Positions 46,404 through 54,024 of a DNA stretch of 64,000 nt are shown one piece after another (the first letter of the stretch is position 1; each line of letters opens with the position of its first letter). A model generated the notes under the pieces. That model saw only the letters and a list, made by a program, of their open reading frames with translations. It did no database searches and was not told the origin of the DNA. The DNA comes from CAZMGV01 sp964565925 (GTDB taxonomy: Bacteria; JAGRBM01; JAHCIT01): contig CAZMGV010000006.1 in the NCBI GenBank assembly GCA_964565925.1, positions 124,001-188,000 of the forward strand, given 5' to 3'. A program made the position numbers and the translations under genes.

Positions 46404-47619
46404 CGCCGGGCCTCCGCCCGCGTCCCCGGAGCCCGACTCCAGACTGAAAGCCGCCCGCCGGTTCATCGTCATCATGGGCGTCGTGAGCCTGTTCGGCGAC
46501 TTCTGCTACGAAGGCGCCCGCAGCATCGGCGGGCCGTACCTGAGGCTCCTCGGTGCCAGCGCCGCCGCAGTCGGATTTATTGCCGGTCTGGGTGAATTCA
46601 TCGGCTACGGGCTCCGGTATCTGGCCGGATACGTGGGCGACCGCACGCACCGCTACTGGCTGCTCACGATTTTCGGCTATTCGCTGAACCTGATCGTCAT
46701 TCCGGGGATGGCGTTCGCGGGCCGCTGGGAAGTGGCGATGGGGCTGTTCCTGATGGAACGGTTCGGCAAGGCGGTGAGAAGCCCCGCCCGCAGCACGCTG
46801 GTTTCCTACGCCGCAAAGGAAGTCGGCTCGGGCTGGAGCTTCGGTCTTGAGGAAGCCCTGGACCAGATCGGCGCCATCGCCGGGCCGCTGCTCGTGGGTC
46901 TCGCCATGTATCTGCGGCGGGGATCGGCGCCTGCGGAGCAGTATCACCTGGCGTATCTGTTCCTGGCGGCTCCGGCACTGGTCACGATTCTTCTGGTCGT
47001 TTCAGCCCGTTTCAAATATCCGGATCCCCGGTCGTTCGAAACGGACCGGCCTTATGCCGGGAACCATCTGGGCCGGGCTTACTGGATCTATATGGCGGCA
47101 ATCGGCCTGCTGGGCGCGGGGTTCGCCGACTGGGCGGTGATCGCATTCCATATCAACAAGACCGGAATGGTCAGCGCTGGACTTATTCCGGTTTTTTATG
47201 CCGGTGCGATGGGCGTGGACGGCGCGGCGGCCCTTTATTTCGGCACCCGGTTCGACCGCCACGGCCTGCCGGTGCTGATGGCGGCGGCGGGGATTTCGGC
47301 GCTGTTCGCGCCGCTGATTTTTCTCATTCACAGCCCCTTCGTGGCAGCGCTGGGACTGTTCTGCTGGGGTGTCGGCATGGGCGCCACCGAGTCGATCCTG
47401 AAGGCGGTCATCGCCGAACTGGTCCCGCCCGATAAGCGGAGCCAGGCGTACGGCACCTTCTATGCGGTCTACGGTCTCTGCTGGTGGATGGGAAGCGCCG
47501 TGATGGGCGCACTTTACGACCGGTCACTTGTCGCGCTTGTCGTCTTTTCCGTGACCATGCAGCTCGCGGCCATACCGGTTCTGTTCGTCGTGAATCGCCA
47601 GCTCAAAAAACCGGCATAG
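46393..47619 (+). CDS. MFS transporter
   Basis: 408 residues from ATG 46393; the frame is open further upstream only within the previous gene. Twelve membrane segments are visible; the N-terminal half has FGDFCYEGARSIGGPYLRLL and RTHRYWLLTIFGY; RFDRHGLPVL is the loop 8-9 variant of the MFS motif. The FGDFCYEGARSI start is shared with a group of uncharacterised MFS carriers. Substrate unknown; the coupling with a TPR-like gene gives no clue. The C-terminus is near 47619, seven bases from the convergent DUF309 gene. Confidence 0.85.
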   Translation: MNADAGPPPASPEPDSRLKAARRFIVIMGVVSLFGDFCYEGARSIGGPYLRLLGASAAAVGFIAGLGEFIGYGLRYLAGYVGDRTHRYWLLTIFGYSLNLIVIPGMAFAGRWEVAMGLFLMERFGKAVRSPARSTLVSYAAKEVGSGWSFGLEEALDQIGAIAGPLLVGLAMYLRRGSAPAEQYHLAYLFLAAPALVTILLVVSARFKYPDPRSFETDRPYAGNHLGRAYWIYMAAIGLLGAGFADWAVIAFHINKTGMVSAGLIPVFYAGAMGVDGAAALYFGTRFDRHGLPVLMAAAGISALFAPLIFLIHSPFVAALGLFCWGVGMGATESILKAVIAELVPPDKRSQAYGTFYAVYGLCWWMGSAVMGALYDRSLVALVVFSVTMQLAAIPVLFVVNRQLKKPA

Positions 47620-47625
47620 GTAAGC

Positions 47626-48078
47626 TCAGTCGTGATGCGGCCGGTGCGCCCGCCAGTTGGGGTCGGGCGGCGGATGCGGCACGTAACCGTCGACATAGAT
47701 CATCTTCGGGAATCCCGATTCCGGGATAAGGTGCATCTGGTCTTCGCCCAGTTCCACGAGCCGGGCGTAATGTTTCTTTGCCGCCTCGACAAACAGGTCG
47801 TTCCGGAGCGGCGTAGACAGGTGCCGTGTCCGTTCGAGTTTCTCGATACCGCGCTCGAACAGGGCCTTCGCTCCGGGATAACCCAGCCCCACGATCTTGT
47901 AGTAGGCGACCGCCGTCTGGATAAGCCCCTGATAGTAGACCTTCTGGTCCCCGAGCGACTCCAGCCACACCTCTTCGAACGCGTCGTGGCACGCGTGATA
48001 TTCGCCGGAATTGAAAAGCCGCACGCCCTCGTCGGCAAGATCGGGCCATTCGATGGAGAACTGCGGGGGCTTGCTCAT
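47626..48078 (-). CDS. DUF309 family protein
   Basis: 150 residues. Family motif FNSGEYHACHDAFEEVWLES near residues 22-41 (the HxxxEExW pattern) and YYQGLIQTAVAYYKI are clear. Members are small helical proteins of unknown function; some sit beside ECF sigma or metal genes. The C-terminus adds HPPPDPNWRAHRPHHD, a His-rich tail that may bind metal. Divergent from the lipoprotein gene that follows. Confidence 0.88.
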   Translation of the reverse strand: MSKPPQFSIEWPDLADEGVRLFNSGEYHACHDAFEEVWLESLGDQKVYYQGLIQTAVAYYKIVGLGYPGAKALFERGIEKLERTRHLSTPLRNDLFVEAAKKHYARLVELGEDQMHLIPESGFPKMIYVDGYVPHPPPDPNWRAHRPHHD

Positions 48079-48106
48079 GGGCCGATTGTGGGAAACGCTC
48101 CGGGCG

Positions 48107-48607
48107 ATGACAATGGCCCCGTCCCGCTATCTGCCGAGGTTTTCGGCGCTGATTCTAGCCGCCCTTATCGCGCTCGGCTTCGCGCCCCTGCTTTCCTGCA
48201 GCGGCCCGGGCCATCTCACCGAAATCGTCCTGAAACCGGGCGAGTCCGGTGCCACGAAGGACGATCCGGTCGAAATATCGGCGACCCCGTCCAGTAGCAC
48301 AGACGTTCAGTTCGTTCTGTCGGCGGCAAATGGTTTTACCGGGGACGTGTCGGTGCTGGTTTTCCCGGATCCGCTGGTTCTGAAAGACATCAATGACGAT
48401 GACCGGTCCGTTTCTGTCAATTTCACTCCGCCCCGCCCGTATACCTTCTCTGATGTGGTCGCCAGCCAGCTGGTGACGGTCACGTTCGACGCCGAGGACA
48501 ACATGGTCCCGCCGGCCGATGCGGTCTACCGGATCAAGATCAGCTCCGGCGCCGTCGGCGAACTGGTCGACAGCGGTGTCGACCTCTATTTCAAGATAGT
48601 CCCGTAA
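48107..48607 (+). CDS. Hypothetical lipoprotein
   Basis: 166 residues from ATG 48107; ATG 48077 or ATG 48113 are possible. The N-terminus is a signal with hydrophobic core SALILAALIALGFAPLLSC; Cys near residue 31 is a plausible lipid site. The mature part, about 135 residues, has an Ig-like or β-sandwich feel (VQFVLSAANGFTGDVSVLVF, then VTVTFDAEDN). It reads as a calx-β or cadherin-like stalk, but the call is soft. The gene lies before the sigma/anti-sigma pair, and could be one of its targets. Confidence 0.6.
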   Translation: MTMAPSRYLPRFSALILAALIALGFAPLLSCSGPGHLTEIVLKPGESGATKDDPVEISATPSSSTDVQFVLSAANGFTGDVSVLVFPDPLVLKDINDDDRSVSVNFTPPRPYTFSDVVASQLVTVTFDAEDNMVPPADAVYRIKISSGAVGELVDSGVDLYFKIVP

Positions 48608-48671
48608 CGGACCGGGCTACCGGCAGACATTAACAGGGGATCATTCGGGTCCCTGAAGGCATGGGTCTGTC

Positions 48672-49424
48672 TTGAGTTCTGCCGTTGCCACCTTTCCGCC
48701 AGCCGGGATACCCTCGGTGGACATTCGGGCCGTTCCGGCCGGAGTGTTTTCCAGGGGAGCGGGATTGGCGGAATCCGCAAAAGCAGCCGGGCCGAGAACC
48801 GACGAGACGGAGCTTATCGCCCGTCTTCTGGACGGCGATGAAGCGGCGTTCTCGGAGCTCGTCCGGTCGTACCATCCGTCCCTCGTCCGGCTGGCCCGGA
48901 ATTTCGTCCAGTCGGAATCGGTCGCCGAAGAGGTGGCCCAGGAAACCTGGCTCGAGGTGCTGAAGGGTCTTGAACGGTTCGAACGGCGGTCGTCGCTGAA
49001 GACCTGGATCTTCCGAATCCTCATGAACCGCGCCCGTACCCGCGGCGAGCGTGAACGCCGGACGGTTTCCTTTTCCGATCTCTCGACGCCCGATCATGAA
49101 TTCGAGCCGGAACCGGCCGTCGATCCGGCGCGGTTCGCCGCCAACGGACACTGGGTGACATTTCCCGATGCATGGCATGCGACCACGCCGGAATCGCTGC
49201 TCGCGGACCGGCAGACCGGCTCCATTTTGATGGAGGCCATCAACAGCCTGCCGCCGAATCTGAGAGCGGTTATCGAGTTACGGGACCGTGACCAGTGGAA
49301 CTCGGACGAAGTCTGCGATCTGCTTGGTATTTCCGAGGCCAATCAGCGGGTGCTGTTGCATCGGGCGCGCGCACGGGTGAGAAAGGCCGTCGAAGACCGG
49401 CTGGGCAGGGGGGCTGCATCATGA
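48672..49424 (+). CDS. ECF-family RNA polymerase sigma factor
   Basis: 250 residues from a TTG start. Region 2 (about 55-120): LIARLLDGDEAAFSELVRSY, then VAEEVAQETWLEVLKGLERF and SSLKTWIFRILMNRAR. Region 4 (about 185-245): INSLPPNLRAVIELRDRDQW, DLLGISEANQRVLLHRARAR. An N-terminal extension of about 40 residues is not seen in most ECF factors; a later start cannot be excluded. The partner anti-sigma gene overlaps its stop by four bases. It guides RNA polymerase to a small set of stress or envelope genes. Confidence 0.93.
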   Translation: MSSAVATFPPAGIPSVDIRAVPAGVFSRGAGLAESAKAAGPRTDETELIARLLDGDEAAFSELVRSYHPSLVRLARNFVQSESVAEEVAQETWLEVLKGLERFERRSSLKTWIFRILMNRARTRGERERRTVSFSDLSTPDHEFEPEPAVDPARFAANGHWVTFPDAWHATTPESLLADRQTGSILMEAINSLPPNLRAVIELRDRDQWNSDEVCDLLGISEANQRVLLHRARARVRKAVEDRLGRGAAS

Positions 49425-49753
49425 ATACAACCCCGGCGATGAAGAACGGCGAGTCCGGGCGGACTGATTCCGGCCGGAATAGTTCCGGCCGGACCGGAAA
49501 AGGCGGATTCCTGCTCAGCTGCCGGTACGTCACGGAAGTGATTACCGACTATCTGGAAGGGAAAATGCCGTTCTGGGACCGTTTCCGGTTCCAGCTGCAC
49601 CTGGGCATGTGTGCGGGCTGCCGGCGCTATCTGAACCAAATCCGGCTGACGGCGGCCGCCACCGGCAGCCTTCCGGACGATCCCGTGCCTGCGGACGTCG
49701 AGAAGGAGCTGCTCGAACGGTTCCGCAGCTGGAAGAAAAAACCCCAGCCTTAA
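49421..49753 (+). CDS. Zinc-finger anti-sigma factor (zf-HC2)
   Basis: 110 residues from ATG 49421, which overlaps the sigma stop (ATGA). The zinc-binding pattern is HLGMCAGCRRYL (HxxxCxxC) with an upstream Cys in LLSCRYVTEVITDYLEGKMP. It has no membrane helix, so it is a soluble anti-sigma of the ZAS type that may release the sigma factor on thiol oxidation or another cytoplasmic signal. The N-terminal 35 residues are Gly/Ser/Arg-rich and probably disordered. Confidence 0.9.
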   Translation: MNTTPAMKNGESGRTDSGRNSSGRTGKGGFLLSCRYVTEVITDYLEGKMPFWDRFRFQLHLGMCAGCRRYLNQIRLTAAATGSLPDDPVPADVEKELLERFRSWKKKPQP

Positions 49754-49810
49754 GAACATCCTGTTCCCCAAAGCCTTCCGGACGGCTATGCCTGTGTCCC
49801 GGAGGGTACG

Positions 49811-50524
49811 TTGAAGAAACTCCTGAACGGTATCGTCAACTTCCGCCGGAATATCGCCCCCGGATACGCCGAAACTTTCGCGCGTCTGGCGCTCGGCCAG
49901 TCGCCGGATACGCTTTTCATGGCATGTTCCGACAGCCGCGTGGTGCCGAACCTGTTCGCGTCCACGGATCCGGGCGACCTGTTCGTCTGCCGTAACGTCG
50001 GCAACCTGATTCCGCCGTGCAAGTCGGGAGAGGCAATCTCCGGCGAAGAGTCCGAAGCGGCCATTATCGAGTTCGCCGTCATGGCCCTGCGGGTAAGCGA
50101 TATCGTCGTCTGCGGGCACTCCGAATGCGGCGCCATGAACGCGCTTCTCCGCGGGCGCGAACATGCACCGGCACCGCATCTGCGCGAATGGCTCCAGCAT
50201 GCCGATCCGGCCCTGTTCCGGTACCGCAAGGGCGAACGCCTTCGGGGCGACGCTTCGGACGTGAATCATCTGGGCCGCCTGAACGTCCTGCAGCAGGTGG
50301 AGCACGTAAAGACCTATCCCTGCGTCCAGGAACGGCTTCGCGCCGGCACGCTGGAAATCCACGCCTGGTGGTTCGACATCGGTCAGGCGCAGGTCTCGTC
50401 GTGGGAGGCCGACCGCGGCGAATTTGTCGTCATCGACGAAGACGAGGCGGCCCGCATTCTGGCCCGGATCGAAGCCCACGAGGCAGCCGAACGCGCCAGC
50501 GGCACTTCCAAACCCCTGAAATAG
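49811..50524 (+). CDS. β-class carbonic anhydrase
   Basis: 237 residues from a TTG start. The zinc ligands are all there: Cys39, Asp41 and Arg43 in CSDSRV, His103 and Cys106 in GHSECGAM. It interconverts CO2 and bicarbonate in the cytoplasm. The segment LEIHAWWFDIGQAQVSSWEA near the C-terminus is typical of the CynT-like group. It follows the anti-sigma gene at 57 bases on the same strand and may be co-transcribed. Confidence 0.94.
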   Translation: MKKLLNGIVNFRRNIAPGYAETFARLALGQSPDTLFMACSDSRVVPNLFASTDPGDLFVCRNVGNLIPPCKSGEAISGEESEAAIIEFAVMALRVSDIVVCGHSECGAMNALLRGREHAPAPHLREWLQHADPALFRYRKGERLRGDASDVNHLGRLNVLQQVEHVKTYPCVQERLRAGTLEIHAWWFDIGQAQVSSWEADRGEFVVIDEDEAARILARIEAHEAAERASGTSKPLK

Positions 50525-50641
50525 CTGGCGATATAGCCGGTTCTTTTAGCCCCTTGTCCGTCCCCGGATCGTGGACATTCTACGGTTGTAGCCCTGTGCC
50601 GCCCGAGAGGCGCACAGCGGCAACGTGGAGTCCTTAAGGTA

Positions 50642-50977
50642 ATGGGCGCAATCAGTTTCAAGACGATCACCCGCACGGTAGCCCTGAGCGATCAGGCCCG
50701 TTTGCGGCTGTATCCGCCTGCCTACGGGCTTGAACGGTGGCAGGTGGACGGCATTGTGGACGACGGCGCTGCGAAGATGCTCGTCATGCAGCTGATCGGC
50801 ACGCGTCAGTCTGTGGGCAGTCTCGACCATGTCGTTCTGGACTGGCAGGACGCGACCGTTGACGGAGACGGGGCGGCGATGGCCTGCGATCTTGCCGAAA
50901 AATGCGGTGCCAGGCTTTCCCACAAGCCCGCCGGTCTGGGCACTCCTGAGCCTGACTCCACTATGCCGCAGGCGTGA
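50642..50977 (+). CDS. Hypothetical protein
   Basis: 111 residues, starting MGAISFKTITRTVALSDQAR. It alternates β-like and helical stretches (RLRLYPPAYGLERWQVDGIV, then LDHVVLDWQDATVDGDGAAM). No signal, membrane helix or motif. A ribosome site (AAGG) is near the ATG. It lies 107 bases before the queD-type gene on the same strand. No family was recognised. Confidence 0.6.
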   Translation: MGAISFKTITRTVALSDQARLRLYPPAYGLERWQVDGIVDDGAAKMLVMQLIGTRQSVGSLDHVVLDWQDATVDGDGAAMACDLAEKCGARLSHKPAGLGTPEPDSTMPQA

Positions 50978-51083
50978 CCGCCGGTTTCATCCCTTTCCAG
51001 TATTCCTGTATCCGGAGACAACGGGGTTGCGCTGCGCAGTCATGCGCAGTTAGGGTTTTCGCAGAGGATAAAGGGCTTTCTCC

Positions 51084-51446
51084 ATGCAGCTCACCCGCGA
51101 ATTCCGGTTCAATGCGTCGCACCAGATTCCCAACCATGACGGGCTCTGCCAGAACCTGCATGGGCACGGCTACCTGCTCTACATCACGGTGCAGGGGAAG
51201 GTGGACCCCAGGACCGGCATGGTGATCGACTTCGACGAGATGGACCGCATTGTCCGCGAAAACGTGCTGAAGACGCTCGATCACAGCTTCCTGAACAACA
51301 CGATTCCGCTTCCGTCGTGCGAGAACATCGCCGTCTGGATCTGGAACCACGTCAAGCCCGGTCTGGCCGGTCTCTGTGAGGTCAAGCTGTACGAAACCCA
51401 TGATTCCTGCGTGATCTACCGCGGTGAAAACGAGCAGGCGGCCTGA
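51084..51446 (+). CDS. queD: 6-pyruvoyl-tetrahydropterin synthase / QueD-type enzyme
   Basis: 120 residues. Zinc ligands His13, His26 and His28 and the catalytic Cys22 in LCQNLHGHGYLL; the CxxxHGH spacing is that of QueD (6-carboxy-tetrahydropterin synthase), the first committed step to queuosine after GTP cyclohydrolase. FDEMDRIVRENVLKTLDHSF and PSCENIAVWIWN fit the family. It is followed by folE after seven bases, and then by an SDR gene, so either queuosine or a tetrahydropterin pathway is possible. Confidence 0.9.
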   Translation: MQLTREFRFNASHQIPNHDGLCQNLHGHGYLLYITVQGKVDPRTGMVIDFDEMDRIVRENVLKTLDHSFLNNTIPLPSCENIAVWIWNHVKPGLAGLCEVKLYETHDSCVIYRGENEQAA

Positions 51447-51452
51447 CGCTCC

Positions 51453-52037
51453 GTGGCTTCCCGTAAAAAACAGACCCCCGAAACCCGGCGCAAGCTCGTC
51501 GAAAAATCCGTGAAGGATTTTCTGGATGCGCTCGATGTGAATGATCCTTACGCAGTTTCGATGCCAAGGATCGTCGCCCGGGACTGGCCGCTCGAAGTGC
51601 TCGATGGCTATCACCAGGATCCGGAAAAACTCCTGAAGACCGAGCCGATCGAAGCGTTCATGGGCCAGATGATCATCGTGCGGGATATCGCCTTCACCTC
51701 GATCTGCTGCCATCACCTGCTGCCGTTCGTGGGACGCGCGGCGATCGCCTACCTTCCGGACAAAAAGGTGACCGGCTTTTCGGCGCTCGGCCGGGTTGTG
51801 GACTGCTTCGCGCACCGGTTCCAGACCCAGGAGCGGATGACCGACCAGATTGTAAGGTCGATCGACCGGACGCTGAAACCTAAAGGGGTCGCGGTCCGGC
51901 TTGAGGCCGAGCAGTTGTGCATGTGCTCGCGCGGGCCCAAGAAACACGGAGCCCGGGTGGTGACGACTTCCTTCACCGGCGTGTTCAAGTCCAGCCGCCG
52001 CCAGCGGGACGAGTTTCTCCGGGCTGCCGGTCTCTGA
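51453..52037 (+). CDS. folE: GTP cyclohydrolase I
   Basis: 194 residues from a GTG start. Zinc ligands in ICCHHLLPFVGRA and QLCMCSRGPKKHGA. Also FTSICCHH, DKKVTGFSALGRVVDCFAHR, RFQTQERMTDQI. It opens GTP to 7,8-dihydroneopterin triphosphate, the entry to folate, queuosine and tetrahydropterins. Placed seven bases after queD and 26 bases before an SDR gene; all three are likely one operon. Confidence 0.95.
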   Translation: MASRKKQTPETRRKLVEKSVKDFLDALDVNDPYAVSMPRIVARDWPLEVLDGYHQDPEKLLKTEPIEAFMGQMIIVRDIAFTSICCHHLLPFVGRAAIAYLPDKKVTGFSALGRVVDCFAHRFQTQERMTDQIVRSIDRTLKPKGVAVRLEAEQLCMCSRGPKKHGARVVTTSFTGVFKSSRRQRDEFLRAAGL

Positions 52038-52062
52038 AATAAAGCGGAGATACAAGCCGGAC

Positions 52063-52779
52063 ATGGACTCTCTCAAAGGCAAAGTCGCGCTCGTCACCGG
52101 GGCCTCGCGCGGCATCGGAAAAGCGGTCGCGCTGGAACTGGCCTGTTACGGCGTGAAGCTGGCGGTGCACTCCCGGTCCGACGAATCGCTCGCGAAAGTC
52201 ATCCCTGAACTGAGAGCGGCGGGCGTCCAGGTGCTGGGACTGCCGGGGCTTCTGGAGCATCCGGGCGTCGCCGCGGAACTGGTCAGAAAGACCGCCGCCC
52301 ATTTCGGCCGCCTCGACATCGCGGTGAACAATGCCGGGATCAATATCGTGAAAAATCTCGATGAACTCACCCGCGAGCAGTTCGAAAAGGTCTTGCAGGT
52401 GAATCTGCTGGCGCCGTTCGAAGTGTCGGCCGAAGCGCTGAAAATCATGAAAAAGCAGAAATCGGGCGTGATCGTCAACGTCTCCAGCGTGTCTGCGAAA
52501 ACCGGTTTGCCGAAGTTCCCCGGTTTTGCCGCCTACTCGGCTTCCAAATACGGCCTTCAGGGGCTCACCGACGTCACTCACGCCGAAGGCAGGCCCTTCG
52601 GTATCCGGGTCGTGGCGGTGCAGCCCGGTTCGGTCGACACCGACATGCTGCGGGAGTCCCTGCCCGGAGCCGGTGCGGACAGGGTGCTCAAGCCCGTCGA
52701 AGTCGCACGGGTCGTGGCGTTCGCCTGTTCCGGCGGCGGTGCGTCTCTGGCCGGTACGACGGTTGAGGTATGGCCATGA
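52063..52779 (+). CDS. Short-chain dehydrogenase/reductase
   Basis: 238 residues. Classical SDR: TGASRGIG (about 13-20), NNAGIN, catalytic Ser in VNVSSVSAKTG, and YSASKYG (Tyr and Lys). NADP or NAD reductase in the cytoplasm. The folE-SDR order recalls sepiapterin/dihydromonapterin reductases, but the sequence itself looks like a general 3-ketoacyl reductase-type SDR. The stop overlaps the start of the MBL gene (10 bases). Confidence 0.88.
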   Translation: MDSLKGKVALVTGASRGIGKAVALELACYGVKLAVHSRSDESLAKVIPELRAAGVQVLGLPGLLEHPGVAAELVRKTAAHFGRLDIAVNNAGINIVKNLDELTREQFEKVLQVNLLAPFEVSAEALKIMKKQKSGVIVNVSSVSAKTGLPKFPGFAAYSASKYGLQGLTDVTHAEGRPFGIRVVAVQPGSVDTDMLRESLPGAGADRVLKPVEVARVVAFACSGGGASLAGTTVEVWP

Positions 52780-53750
52780 CCGGATCGGCCGATCGGAAAC
52801 TGTTCAAGCCGCCGGTTGAAGTGGGTGAAGCCGGCAAAGGCGTCTACTGCGTCGATCTGTTCGAGGGCGGCCATCCGGACCGGACCTGCGCTTATATCGT
52901 GAAAGACGGAGGCCGGGCGGCGATTGTCGAGACCGGTGCCGCTCCGCTTTCCTGGCGGGTACTCAAGTCGCTTGAGACGCTCGGTCTTTCGGCGGACGCG
53001 GTCGAATGGATCGTGCTGACGCATATCCACCTCGATCACGGCGGCGGCGCCGGCTGGCTGATGGAAAACCTGCCGAATGCGAAAGTCGGCGTGCACCCGC
53101 GCGGCGGGCGGCATCTCGTTGATCCGTCCCGGCTCATTGCCGGTGCGCGGGCCGTTTACGGCGACCGGTTCGATTCGATGTTCGCGCCGATCGTTCCTAT
53201 TCCCGCGGACAGAGTGGTTGAAGTCCCTGACGGCGGAACGGTCGCGATGAGCACCGGCCGCACGTTCGAAATCATCCACCTGGCGGGTCACGCGAGGCAC
53301 CATTTCGTGGCGGTGGACCGCACTTCCGACGGCGTCTTTACCGGAGACAACGCCGGGGTCAGATACCCCTGGCTTTCCCGGTACGGATTCACGCCCGCAC
53401 TGCCCACGACCTCGCCGTCGGAGTTCGATCCGCCCGAGCTGGAAAAGACGATGGACCGGCTCGTGAACCTCGGCGTGAAGAACTATTACTTCACGCATTT
53501 CTCGTGCGGCACGGCGGCGGAAGTCCGCGAATGCCGGAACTGGATCGCCGGGTACGTGAAGCTGGTGAAGGAAACCGGTGCCGACTGGGAGAAGTTACGC
53601 GGCAGGTTCCGCCAGGAGATCACGGAGGCGCTCGTCAGGCGGGGAGTTCCTGCGGGCGCGCCGGAACTGAAAAGTCTCGAACTCGATCACGAGATCAACG
53701 CCAAGGGTGTTGCGCTGTGGTGGGAAAAAGCGGGCGGGATAAACGGCTGA
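52770..53750 (+). CDS. MBL-fold metallo-hydrolase
   Basis: 326 residues. Zinc motif THIHLDHGGG (HxHxDH) near residue 90-100, then LAGHARHHF as the later His and GVFTGDNAG with the bridging Asp. The C-terminal part (TMDRLVNLGVKNYYFTHFSC onward) holds the last His ligand in YYFTHF. Substrates of such enzymes range from glyoxalase II-like thioesters to lactones. The gene overlaps the SDR gene. A 3' hairpin follows. Confidence 0.88.
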   Translation: MAMTGSADRKLFKPPVEVGEAGKGVYCVDLFEGGHPDRTCAYIVKDGGRAAIVETGAAPLSWRVLKSLETLGLSADAVEWIVLTHIHLDHGGGAGWLMENLPNAKVGVHPRGGRHLVDPSRLIAGARAVYGDRFDSMFAPIVPIPADRVVEVPDGGTVAMSTGRTFEIIHLAGHARHHFVAVDRTSDGVFTGDNAGVRYPWLSRYGFTPALPTTSPSEFDPPELEKTMDRLVNLGVKNYYFTHFSCGTAAEVRECRNWIAGYVKLVKETGADWEKLRGRFRQEITEALVRRGVPAGAPELKSLELDHEINAKGVALWWEKAGGING

Positions 53751-53782
53751 GGCCGCTGCTGTAAGCCACCCCCAAAAGGGGG

Positions 53783-53818
53783 AGCCCCGGACATCGGGGG
53801 AGGCCAATGTCCGGGGCT
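53783..53818 (+). repeat. Perfect 12-bp inverted repeat (hairpin) after MBL gene
   Basis: AGCCCCGGACAT (53783-53794) and ATGTCCGGGGCT (53807-53818) with a 12-base loop. There is no T-tract after it, so it is either a factor-dependent terminator aid or a dispersed repeat. Confidence 0.7.
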
Positions 53819-53966
53819 ATAGGAGGAGAAGTGCTCTGAAGTTTGAGATAGAGCACGCCTTGTGCCGCCATCAGCCGGCTATTCAAAAAACAAACAACTT
53901 GTTGTAATTACAGAGTAATTTTCCAATTGATCGCGCTGATTTCCAACGCGCAGATCAAGTATCATT

Positions 53967-54010
53967 TTGAGAAAATTTCTCAATGTGATACAAATAATTC
54001 TCAATTTGAG
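53967..54010 (+). promoter_or_regulatory. Two palindromes before the NtrC-type regulator gene
   Basis: TTGAGAAAATTTCTCAA (53967-53983, perfect about its centre) and CTCAATTTGAG (54000-54010) share the half-site CTCAA/TTGAG. They lie in an AT-rich stretch just before the regulator start, at a place suited to an operator or an autoregulatory site. Confidence 0.5.
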
Positions 54011-54024
54011 GTGAGTGGGCATTT

